A stretch of 64,000 nt of DNA from the NCBI GenBank assembly GCA_965243325.1, contig CBDEUQ010000003.1, forward strand, positions 744,001 through 808,000, written 5' to 3'. Origin of the DNA: JANQOH01 sp965243325 (GTDB lineage: Bacteria; Pseudomonadota; Alphaproteobacteria; UBA7887). Both the position numbers and the translations under genes were made by a program. The notes under the pieces were generated by a model that ran no database searches, was not told the origin of the DNA, and saw nothing but the letters and a program-made list of their open reading frames with translations. Positions 19,191-26,515 of the stretch are shown here, piece by piece; the stretch's first letter is position 1, and each line of letters begins with the position of its first letter.

Positions 19191-19217
19191 GGAGGTGCAG
19201 TATGCAGCATGCTTCCG
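19191..19217. repeat. Right end (att half-site) of the recombinase element
   Basis: The partner of the left end in inverted orientation, with GTGCAGT at 19195-19201 (reverse complement of ACTGCAC) and the CG core at 19216-19217. The 38 bases between the recombinase stop and this site hold no gene. Confidence 0.65.
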
Positions 19218-20445
19218 ACAGCGCGCGCACGCCGTAGCGAATGGTGCCCGCCTTCTCGGACTGCACGCCGATGAGGAAGCCGGGGCAGTCCACCAGATGC
19301 ACCACGGGCAGGTGGAAGGTCTCCGCGAGCTCTACGAAACGCGTGAGCTTCTGCGCCGCGTCGGCCGTCCAGCCGCCGGCGTAGACGTAGGGGTCCGACG
19401 CCGCGACGGCGACCGGCCAGCCGTCGAGGCGGGCGAGGCCGGTGACCAGCGACCGGCCGAAACGGCGGCCGATCTCGAAGAAGCTGCCGCGATCGACCAC
19501 CGCCTCGACGATGGGGCGGATCTTGTAGACCTTGCGCCGGTTGCGCGGCACCGCTTCGATCAGGAAGTCCTCGCGCCGGTCCGCGGGATCCTCGCACGCG
19601 GCGCGCGGCGGCAGCTCGAACGCCGACGACGGCAGGTAGGAGAGGAAGCGGCGCGTCCATGCGAACGCCTGCTCCTCGCTCTCCACCTCGTCGTCGATGG
19701 CGCCGTTGGTCACGTGGATGGCGCTGCCGCCGAGCTCCTCCTTGGTCACCGGCTTGCCGAGGCGGGAAACCACCGGCGGGCCGGCGACGAACATCTGCGC
19801 CCGTTCCCTCACGATCAGCGAATAGTGGCTGGCCGCCACCCGCGCCGCGCCGAGCCCGGCGACCGGCCCGAGCGCGAGGGCGACCACGGGCACCGTCCCC
19901 ATGTTGTCGACGACGAAATCCCACGCCGGATTCGCGGGTACGTACGTGTAGCCGTCGCTCTCCAGCGAGCGCACCGAGCCGCCGCCGCCGGTACCCTCGA
20001 CGAGGCGGATCAGCGGCAGCCGCAGCTCGTTCGCCATCTGCTCGGCGGCGATCTGCTTGGCCTTGATCCCGGCGTCGGCGGCGCCGCCGCGCACCGTGAA
20101 ATCGTCGCCGACGACGACGACGCGCCGCCCGTCGAGGCGGGCCCGGCCGAACACGACGTTGGAGGCTCGGAAGGCCTCGAGGCCGCCGCCGGCACCGTAC
20201 TCCGCCTTGCCGGCGATGGTGCCGATCTCGTGCAGGCTGCCCGGGTCGATCAGCGCGTCGATGCGCTCGCGCACGGTGAGGCGGCCGTTGTCGTGCTGGC
20301 GCTTGATCTTCTCCGGCCCGCCCATCTCGCGCGCCAGGGCCTCGCGCCGGCGCAGCTCCGCGATTTCCGGCTCCCAACCCCTCGCCGACCGCTTCGCACT
20401 GTCGTCCACCGCCCTCGCCCTCCGTCGTTCCGCCCGCGCCTTCAT
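19216..20445 (-). pseudogene. Acyl-CoA (propionyl-CoA type) carboxylase carboxyltransferase subunit, N-terminal fragment
   Basis: The first about 410 codons of a biotin-dependent carboxyltransferase gene. It has the acyl-CoA carboxylase features EMGGPEKIKRQHDNGRLTVR, RLIRLVEGTGGGGSVRSL-type oxyanion region, VVALALGPVAGLGAARVAAS and VHLVDCPGFLIGVQSEKAG. It runs into the element after YGVRALS; the frame then reads 86 unrelated residues to a stop at 18952. The missing C-terminus forms part of the active site, so the truncated product should be inactive. Rejoined with the 3' fragment the protein would have 536 residues, a normal length. The start could also be the GTG 14 codons downstream (before DDSAKRSARG). 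Confidence 0.93.
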
Positions 20446-20484
20446 GCATAGCAGGTTCTTGCGGTCCGCCGCGAGGGGCGGGGG

Positions 20485-21516
20485 TCACTCGAAGCGGCGT
20501 TCGATATCGCGCGCGGCGCGATCCCAGCTTACGCCGCGCTGGCGCTCGCGCGCCTCGCCGCTGAGGCGCCCGAACACTTCGTCGTCGTCGAGCATGCGCG
20601 CCGTGTAGTCCGCATACGCGTCGGCGTTGGCGGCGACGAAGCCGGTGAGCCCGTTGCGGATGCGCTCGTCGGCGGCGCCGAGGGGACGGACCACGGCGGG
20701 GAGGCCGGTGGCCTGGGATTCGGCGAGGGTGTGGCACAGCACGTCGCGCGAGCTCGACGGGTAGAGGTGGACGCGGGCGGAGCGGTAGACATCGACCATC
20801 GCCGGGTCGGCCTCGGGGCGCCGGATGCGCACCCCGCGCGCCGCCGCCTCGCGTGCCCGCTCGAGCAGGGGCGCCACCGCCGCGGGCAGACGGGCGCCGG
20901 CCTCGCCGGCGGCGAGCAGGCCGGAATAGAGGTGCAGTTCGGCCCACGGCACGCGCGCATGCACCTTGTCGCACCAGACGTCGAGCAGCCATTCGAGCCC
21001 GCGCAGGGGGTGGCCGGTGAAGACGGCGCGCGGCGGGCGGGCCGGCGCCATGGCGGCGGCCTCGCGGAACCCGGCGGCCACGCCCATGACGACGGTCGCC
21101 GCCGACAGGGTCTGCAGCGCCGGGGACACGGTCTGGCTGTGGGCGATGCCCTGCAGGACGATCGTCGGGCGGTATTCGCGCAGGCAGTTCTCGGCGGCGG
21201 CGCCGGTCACCGTATCGCCGGGGGCCGACAGCAGCACGGCGCGGCCGCCGGCGTTGGCGATCTTGCGCAGCAGCGCCGGGTCGCGGTGGGCGATCAGCAC
21301 GTCGCTGTGCGCCGCGTTGCAGGTGTCGATCGGCAGCCAGCTCACCCCGTCCAGGACCGTCGGCTCGGCGCAGCGGTTGAACACGCGCACCATGTGGCCG
21401 TTTGCGGCGAGCGCGTCGGCGAGTCCGACGACGGCCTTCTCGCCGCCGCCGAGCGGCCTCTCGTCCGGGGTGCGACCGTCGAAGGGCACCGAGTCGTCAA
21501 GGAAGGTAATCAGCAT
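20485..21516 (-). CDS. Glycosyltransferase, GT4-like
   Basis: A 343-residue protein with the GT-B glycosyltransferase layout. The N-terminal half includes PLGGGEKAVVGLADALAANG and the C-terminal half the donor-binding region VDVYRSARVHLYPSSSRDVL with the nearby glutamate in CHTLAESQATGLPAVV. Substrates cannot be predicted. It stands alone, upstream of the split carboxylase gene on the same strand and divergent from fdhD. Confidence 0.85.
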   Translation of the reverse strand: MLITFLDDSVPFDGRTPDERPLGGGEKAVVGLADALAANGHMVRVFNRCAEPTVLDGVSWLPIDTCNAAHSDVLIAHRDPALLRKIANAGGRAVLLSAPGDTVTGAAAENCLREYRPTIVLQGIAHSQTVSPALQTLSAATVVMGVAAGFREAAAMAPARPPRAVFTGHPLRGLEWLLDVWCDKVHARVPWAELHLYSGLLAAGEAGARLPAAVAPLLERAREAAARGVRIRRPEADPAMVDVYRSARVHLYPSSSRDVLCHTLAESQATGLPAVVRPLGAADERIRNGLTGFVAANADAYADYTARMLDDDEVFGRLSGEARERQRGVSWDRAARDIERRFE

Positions 21517-21601
21517 CGCCGCGCCCGTCCGTCGGTTTGCGTCGCGTCCCCGCCCCCGCCGGCGCGTTTGACGCCGGCGCCGGCGGAGCCATATTGAGCC
21601 G

Positions 21602-22429
21602 ATGGCGGACTACCTGGTAAGGCCCGACCCCGACGACCCGCGCTTGACCGAAGCGGTGCGCGGACTGGACCACGACGGCCGGCCGGTCGAGGCGCGGGTT
21701 ACCGTGGAGCGCCCCCTCACCCTGTTCCTCAACGACCAGGAGATCGTCACCGTCATGACGATCGGCGACTATCCAGTCTATCTCGCGGTCGGGTTCCTGG
21801 CCAACCAGAACATGCTGACCGCGGACGACGAGATCGTCGCCGTCGACCACGACGACGACCTCGAGGTCGTCGTCGTCCGCACCGCGCGCGCCACGAACTA
21901 CGAGGACAAGCTGAAGAAGCGCACGCGCACCTCCGGCTGCGCCCAGGGCACGGCGTTCGGCGACCTGATGGAGAGCTTCGAGACGGTCGCGCTGCCGGCG
22001 CAGGCGCGGCTGCACACCTCGTGGATCGCCGCGCTGTCGAAGGTGATCACCGCGACGCCGAGCCTCTATCTCGCGGCCGGCGCGATCCACGGATGCGTGC
22101 TGTGCGAGGAGGACCGGCCGCTCGTCTACATGGAGGACGTGGGCCGCCACAACGCGGTCGACAAGATCGCCGGCTACATGCGGCTGAACGGCGTGTCGGC
22201 GGCGGGAAAGATCTTCTACACGACGGGGCGACTGACGAGCGAGATGGTCGTCAAGACCGTGCGCATGGAGATTCCCATCCTGATCTCGCGCTCGGGGTTC
22301 ACCTCGTGGGGCGTCGACCTCGCCCGCCAGGCCGGACTGACCCTGATCGGGCGCGCCCGCGGCCGGCGCTTCATGGCGCTGTCGGGGACCGAGCGGCTGA
22401 TCTACGACACGCCGGAGGACGGCGCGTGA
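21602..22429 (+). CDS. fdhD: Formate dehydrogenase accessory sulfurtransferase FdhD
   Basis: Delivers sulfur from a cysteine desulfurase to the molybdenum cofactor of formate dehydrogenase. The protein has 275 residues with LFLNDQEIVTVMTIGDYPVY, FLANQNML, and the conserved YMEDVGRHNAVDKIAGY and TGRLTSEMVVKTVRM motifs. The loop that carries CxxC in Escherichia coli here has a single cysteine (C113 in RTSGCAQGTAFG). Its stop overlaps the mobA start as GTGA, matching their shared molybdenum-cofactor role. Confidence 0.93.
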   Translation: MADYLVRPDPDDPRLTEAVRGLDHDGRPVEARVTVERPLTLFLNDQEIVTVMTIGDYPVYLAVGFLANQNMLTADDEIVAVDHDDDLEVVVVRTARATNYEDKLKKRTRTSGCAQGTAFGDLMESFETVALPAQARLHTSWIAALSKVITATPSLYLAAGAIHGCVLCEEDRPLVYMEDVGRHNAVDKIAGYMRLNGVSAAGKIFYTTGRLTSEMVVKTVRMEIPILISRSGFTSWGVDLARQAGLTLIGRARGRRFMALSGTERLIYDTPEDGA

Positions 22430-23040
22430 GCGACCGGCCGGTCGGCGTGCTGCTCGCCGGCGGCCGGTCGCGGCGCATGGGCGGCGGCGACAAGTGCCTG
22501 CTGCCGCTCGCCGGGCGGCCGCTGCTGGCGCACGTCGTCGCGCGCGCGGCGCCCCAGGTTTCGCGGCTCGCGATCAACGCGAACGGCAACCCGGCGCGCT
22601 TCGCCCGCTGGCATCTGCCCGTCGTCCGCGACGGCGTGGCCGGCCGCCCGGGGCCGCTTGCCGGCGTGCTCGCGGGCATGGAGTGGGCGGCGGCGCACGC
22701 GCCCGGGGCGACGCACGTCGCCACCTTCGCCGCCGACACCCCGTTCCTTCCCCGCGACACGGTGGCGCGCCTCGCGCGCGCGCTCGGGCCCGGCCGGCCG
22801 CTGGCGTGCGCCGCCTCGGGCGGGCGGGCGCACCCGGTGTTCGGCCTCTGGGCGGTCGCGCTCCGCGCCGACCTGCGCCGCGCGCTGGAGGTCGAGGGCG
22901 TGCGCAAGGTGGACGCGTGGACGGCGCGGCACGGCGTCGCCCGGGTCGACTTCCCGAGCGCCGACGGCGATCCGTTCTTCAACGTGAACACGCCGGACGA
23001 CCTCGCGCGGGCGGAAGAACTGGCCGCCACGCCGGCGTGA
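22426..23040 (+). CDS. mobA: Molybdenum cofactor guanylyltransferase
   Basis: Adds GMP to molybdopterin to form the bis-MGD cofactor used by DMSO-reductase-family enzymes. The protein has 204 residues with the nucleotidyltransferase signature LLAGGRSRRMGGGDKCLLPL at residues 9-28, a metal-site aspartate in TFAADTPFLP, HPVFGLWAVAL and FFNVNTPDDLARAE. It is coupled to fdhD by GTGA. Confidence 0.94.
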   Translation: MSDRPVGVLLAGGRSRRMGGGDKCLLPLAGRPLLAHVVARAAPQVSRLAINANGNPARFARWHLPVVRDGVAGRPGPLAGVLAGMEWAAAHAPGATHVATFAADTPFLPRDTVARLARALGPGRPLACAASGGRAHPVFGLWAVALRADLRRALEVEGVRKVDAWTARHGVARVDFPSADGDPFFNVNTPDDLARAEELAATPA

Positions 23041-23083
23041 AACCGCCGCGACCGGCCGCGAGGATCGCCGGGCCGTGCGGCCG

Positions 23084-23737
23084 TCAAGGCGCCGCCCGCG
23101 CGCCTCCAGCCTCGCCGCAGACGGCGGCGGAAAAGACTTGGCGGAACACTCCCGGATCTTGGGCGCCGGAGACGGCGTAGCGGCGGTCGACGATGAAGCA
23201 CGGCACGCCCTGAATCCCCATGGCGCGCGCGCGCCTGTCGCGGTCGCGGACGAACTCGGCGTCGGCGCCGCTGTCGAGCCAGTCGCGCGCGGCCGCGGAG
23301 TCGAGGCCGCAGGCGCCCGCGACCGCTGCCAGCGTGGCCGTGTCGCCGATGTCGGCGCCGGCCTCGAAGTAGGCCTGGAACAGCGCCTCGGCAACCGCGG
23401 TCTGCACGCCCCGGCCGGCCGCGTAGTGAAGCAGGCGGTGCGAATCCAGCGTATTCGGCGTACGCGGGATGGAGTCGAAGTCGATCGTCAGATTCTCGCT
23501 CGCCACGGCCTCCTCGACCATGCGGTAGGCGCGCCGCGCGCGCGCCGTGCCGCCGAATTTCGCCGCCATGTACGCCGCACGGTCCATGCCGCCCGCCGGC
23601 ATCTCGGGGTTGAGCTGGAACGGATGCCAGACGATCTCCGGCTCGCCGACGTCCGAGGCCGCGAGCGCCCGCTCGAGGCGCCGCTTGCCGACGTAGCACC
23701 AGGGGCACACGGTGTCGGAAACGATGTCGATTCTCAT
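23084..23737 (-). CDS. DsbA-family oxidoreductase (FrnE-like)
   Basis: A thioredoxin-fold protein of 217 residues with the active-site CPWC at residues 11-14, directly after the first strand. It lacks a signal peptide, so it acts in the cytosol as FrnE-type proteins do. The cis-proline loop is GVPCFIVDRRYAVSGAQ. The middle holds the helical insertion typical of the family (NTLDSHRLLHYAA). It follows the lipoprotein gene on the same strand after about 20 bases. Confidence 0.92.
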   Translation of the reverse strand: MRIDIVSDTVCPWCYVGKRRLERALAASDVGEPEIVWHPFQLNPEMPAGGMDRAAYMAAKFGGTARARRAYRMVEEAVASENLTIDFDSIPRTPNTLDSHRLLHYAAGRGVQTAVAEALFQAYFEAGADIGDTATLAAVAGACGLDSAAARDWLDSGADAEFVRDRDRRARAMGIQGVPCFIVDRRYAVSGAQDPGVFRQVFSAAVCGEAGGARAAP

Positions 23738-23758
23738 GCGGCGTCCCTGCGCCGGGCG

Positions 23759-24316
23759 TCAAGGTCGCCGAAGACGCAGATACTCAAGCTGTTGCCGGTC
23801 GAGCTGGAAACCGATCAGCACCTCGTACTCCCAGGGGCGCAGGACGGCGCCGGAGGGAAAGCGCAGATCGACGTCCTGCGGCTCGCTCCGCGCGACCCGC
23901 GCCTCGGGTCCGTCGAAGCCGATCTCGGCGGCGAAGGTCTCCTTGCTCGCCACGCCGCGGTCGGGCCCGATCGCGGCGACGAACCACGGCAGCGGCGCGG
24001 CCGCCGCGGCGCCGGCCGCCACGGTCCGCTCGGCGCCGACCAGCACGGAGACCCGCATGACCATGCCGCTCGCAGGATCGTCGGAGTCGTCGTAGTCGCA
24101 CTCGGACTCGAACGCCACGATCCGCCCCGTGAGCACGATGTTTCCCGGCTCCGCCGCCGCGCCTTCCCGGAAGCGCGGGAACGTGTCGCCGTCGCCGACC
24201 ACGCGCACGGCCGGGCACGGCAGGACGACGTCGTCGCCGCGAAGCCGGTCGATCGCATCGCAGCCGCCGAGCGCCAGCGCGGCGGCGACGGCGAGCCCGC
24301 GCCCGAGGATTGTCAC
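23759..24316 (-). CDS. Putative lipoprotein
   Basis: A 185-residue protein with a lipoprotein signal (LAVAAALALGGC, lipidated cysteine about residue 19) followed by conserved-looking CPAVRVVGDGDTFPRF and SECDYDDSDD. No enzymatic domain is recognised. It ends in a hydrophobic/arginine tail. The GTG start overlaps the stop of a 23-codon ORF as GTGA, and that ORF carries the strong ribosome-binding site. Confidence 0.75.
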   Translation of the reverse strand: MTILGRGLAVAAALALGGCDAIDRLRGDDVVLPCPAVRVVGDGDTFPRFREGAAAEPGNIVLTGRIVAFESECDYDDSDDPASGMVMRVSVLVGAERTVAAGAAAAAPLPWFVAAIGPDRGVASKETFAAEIGFDGPEARVARSEPQDVDLRFPSGAVLRPWEYEVLIGFQLDRQQLEYLRLRRP

Positions 24317-24384
24317 GAAACGCCGCGGGCCGCCCGCGGCGCCACGTCGTTCGGCTCCTCGCGGGCGATCACGGGTTCGGTCAT
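24313..24384 (-). CDS. Short leader ORF, 23 codons, coupled to lipoprotein gene
   Basis: A 23-residue ORF (TEPVIAREEPNDVAPRAARG core) starting with ATG behind AGGAG at 7-base spacing. Its stop overlaps the lipoprotein GTG as GTGA. Ribosomes probably load here and re-initiate on the lipoprotein gene. It could instead be the original N-terminus of the downstream gene displaced by a frameshift, but the lipoprotein signal downstream is complete by itself. Confidence 0.5.
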   Translation of the reverse strand: MTEPVIAREEPNDVAPRAARGVS

Positions 24385-24537
24385 CGCGGCGCTCCTGTGG
24401 TCCCGGCGGCCGGCGGCGGATTATGGCACACGCGTGGAGGCGCGCAAACGCCGGGCCGCGCCCGCCGAACGGCGGAGCGGCGGCCGAGGACGGCGCGGCA
24501 CGCGCCAAGCGTTCGCCGAATGGGCTACAACGGGCGC

Positions 24538-25500
24538 GTGGCCGTTTACACCGACATAGAGGACGCGGAGCTCAGGCGCTTTCTCGACACGTTCGACCTC
24601 GGCGGGCTGATTTCCTTCGTCGGAATCGCCGAGGGGGTCGAGAACTCGAACTACCTGCTGCTCACCGAGCGCGGGCGCTTCATCCTGACGCTGTACGAGA
24701 AGCGCGTGCGTCGGGCCGACCTGCCGTTCTTTCTCGATCTGCTGCGCCATCTGTCGGCCCGCGGCATCGACTGCCCGACCCCGGTGGCGGCGCGCGACGG
24801 CGCCGTGCTGCACGAGCTCGCGAACCGCCCGGCGGCCATCGTCAGCTTTCTCGAGGGCGTCTGGCCGCGGCGGATCTGGCCGGCGCATTGCCATGCCCTG
24901 GGCGGCGTGCTGGCCCGCCTGCATCTGGCGGGGCGCGATTTCAGCGGCACGCGCGCCAACGACCTGTCGGTCACCGGGTTCCGGGCGATTCTGGAGGCGT
25001 CGGCGGCGCGCGCGGACGAGGTCCTGCCCGGGCTGGCCGGCGCGCTGGACGACGAAATCTCGGCCCTCGAGGCGGCGTGGCCGGATTCGCTGCCGCAGGG
25101 AATCATCCACGCCGACCTGTTCCCCGACAACGCGTTCTTCCGCGGCGACGCGGTCAGCGGGATCATCGATTTCTACTTCGCCTGCCGCGACTTCTTCGCC
25201 TACGACCTCGCGGTGTGCCTGAACGCGTGGTGCTTCGAACCCGACGGCGAGTTCAACATCACCAAGGCCCGCCACCTGCTGTCGGCGTACCGCGGACAGC
25301 GCGCGCTCTCGCCGGCCGAGCTCGAGGCCCTGCCGCTGCTCTGCCGCGGCGCCGCGATGCGGTTCCTGCTGACCCGTCTGCACGACTGGCTGCACCGCCC
25401 GGCGGGGGCGCTGGTGGCGCCGAAAGATCCGCTGGAGTACTGGCGCAAGCTCCGCTTTCACCGCGGCATCAACGGCCCCGGCGCCTATGGCCTCGACTGA
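24538..25500 (+). CDS. thrB: Homoserine kinase, choline-kinase-like type
   Basis: Phosphorylates homoserine in threonine synthesis. This is the ThrB type of alphaproteobacteria, related to aminoglycoside phosphotransferases rather than GHMP kinases. The protein has 320 residues. The GTG start was chosen because AVYTDIEDAEL is the conserved N-terminus. The catalytic loop is IIHADLFPDNAFF and the metal-site aspartate is in GIIDFYFACRDFFAYD. Its last 14 bases overlap rnhA. Confidence 0.95.
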   Translation: MAVYTDIEDAELRRFLDTFDLGGLISFVGIAEGVENSNYLLLTERGRFILTLYEKRVRRADLPFFLDLLRHLSARGIDCPTPVAARDGAVLHELANRPAAIVSFLEGVWPRRIWPAHCHALGGVLARLHLAGRDFSGTRANDLSVTGFRAILEASAARADEVLPGLAGALDDEISALEAAWPDSLPQGIIHADLFPDNAFFRGDAVSGIIDFYFACRDFFAYDLAVCLNAWCFEPDGEFNITKARHLLSAYRGQRALSPAELEALPLLCRGAAMRFLLTRLHDWLHRPAGALVAPKDPLEYWRKLRFHRGINGPGAYGLD

Positions 25501-25945
25501 CGTGCGCGTCGAGGTCTTCACCGACGGCGCCTGTCTCGGCAATCCCGGCCCCGGCGGCTGGGCGGCGCTGCTGCGCTACGGCACGGCGGAGAAGGAGATC
25601 AGCGGCGGCGAGGCGGAGACCACCAACAACCGCATGGAGCTGACCGCGGCCGTGCGCGCGCTCGACTCGCTGACCCGGCCCGCCTCGGTCCGGCTGCACA
25701 CCGATTCCCGCTACGTCCGCGACGGAATCGAGTCCTGGCTCCCGCGGTGGAAGGCCAACGGCTGGCGCACGGCGGGGCGCAAACCGGTGCGCAACCGCGA
25801 CCTGTGGCAGGACCTCGACCGCGCGCGCGAACGGCACACGGTCGAGTGGGTATGGGTCAGGGCGCACGCCGGGCACCCCGAGAACGAACGGGTCGACCGG
25901 CTGGCCCGGTGCGCCGCCCGCGCGGCCGGCGCCGCCGCGCTATAG
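25487..25945 (+). CDS. rnhA: Ribonuclease HI
   Basis: Cuts the RNA strand of RNA-DNA hybrids. The protein has 152 residues. The catalytic carboxylates are D13 (VFTDGACLGNPGPGGWA), E51 (NNRMELTAA), D73 (HTDSRYV) and D137 in GHPENERVDRLA. It overlaps thrB by 14 bases, the usual thrB–rnhA pairing of this group, and is convergent with the peroxiredoxin gene with a 6-base overlap. Confidence 0.97.
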   Translation: MASTDVRVEVFTDGACLGNPGPGGWAALLRYGTAEKEISGGEAETTNNRMELTAAVRALDSLTRPASVRLHTDSRYVRDGIESWLPRWKANGWRTAGRKPVRNRDLWQDLDRARERHTVEWVWVRAHAGHPENERVDRLARCAARAAGAAAL

Positions 25946-26422
25946 CTGCGCCAGAATCTTCTCGGCCGCCGAAACGTCGAGCCCCGCGCCGTCCTCGAGC
26001 GCGAGCGCGCTCACCGTGCCGTCGCGCACGACCATGGCGTAGCGCCGCGACCGCTTGCCCATGCCGAAACCGCTGGCATCCAGCACCAGACCCGTCGCCG
26101 ACGCGAAGTCGCCGTTGCCGTCGGCAAGCATCATCACCTTGTCGCCCGTGCCCTGGTCCTTCGCCCACGCGCCCATTACGAACGCGTCGTTGACCGAAAC
26201 GCACGCGATCACGTCCACGCCCTTGGCGCGCAGCGCGTCGGCGTTGTTCACGTAGCCCGGAACGTGCTGCGCCGAGCATGTCGGCGTGAAGGCGCCCGGC
26301 AGGCCGAAGATTACCGCCGTCTTTCCGGCGAGCAGTTCGTTCGTGGCGATTTCCTCGATGCCGTTCTCGCCCATGTGGCGGAGCGAAACGTCGGGTACCG
26401 TGTCGCCGACCTTGATCGTCAT
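25940..26422 (-). CDS. Peroxiredoxin, Prx5 type
   Basis: Reduces hydroperoxides with thiols. The protein has 160 residues. The catalytic motif PGAFTPTC places the peroxidatic cysteine at C49. KVGDTVPDVSL starts the domain and GFGMGKRSRRYAMVVRDG is the Prx5-type C-terminal part. The ATG before TIKVGDTVP was chosen by homology; the upstream extension does not fit. Convergent with rnhA. Confidence 0.95.
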   Translation of the reverse strand: MTIKVGDTVPDVSLRHMGENGIEEIATNELLAGKTAVIFGLPGAFTPTCSAQHVPGYVNNADALRAKGVDVIACVSVNDAFVMGAWAKDQGTGDKVMMLADGNGDFASATGLVLDASGFGMGKRSRRYAMVVRDGTVSALALEDGAGLDVSAAEKILAQL

Positions 26423-26515
26423 GTGCCGTGTCTCCCAAAAACCAGACCCGCGGCCCGCGGCCGCGACCGCCGCATACATACCCCCCGGACGCGCCCGGCG
26501 AAAACGAAATTCGTC

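Larger units (their letters stand above)
15833..19217 (+). mobile_element. 3.4-kb serine-recombinase element inside a carboxylase gene
   Basis: The interval between two CG dinucleotides (15831-15832 and 19216-19217) holds a DUF5372-like gene, an HTH gene, a 101-aa unknown gene and a large serine recombinase gene, all on the plus strand. Deleting 3385 bases joins the flanks as a single minus-strand frame that reads YGVRALSALYQATVPW, exactly the expected carboxylase sequence. The inner ends are imperfect inverted repeats. No transposase of the DDE type, phage gene or other cargo is present. Some of the sequence at 16190-16360 is clearly more AT-rich than the genome. Confidence 0.92.

Noticed and set aside
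18952..19215. The 86-residue extension of the carboxylase N-terminal fragment into the element
   Set aside because: It is antisense to the recombinase gene and unlike any carboxylase; a by-product of the insertion.
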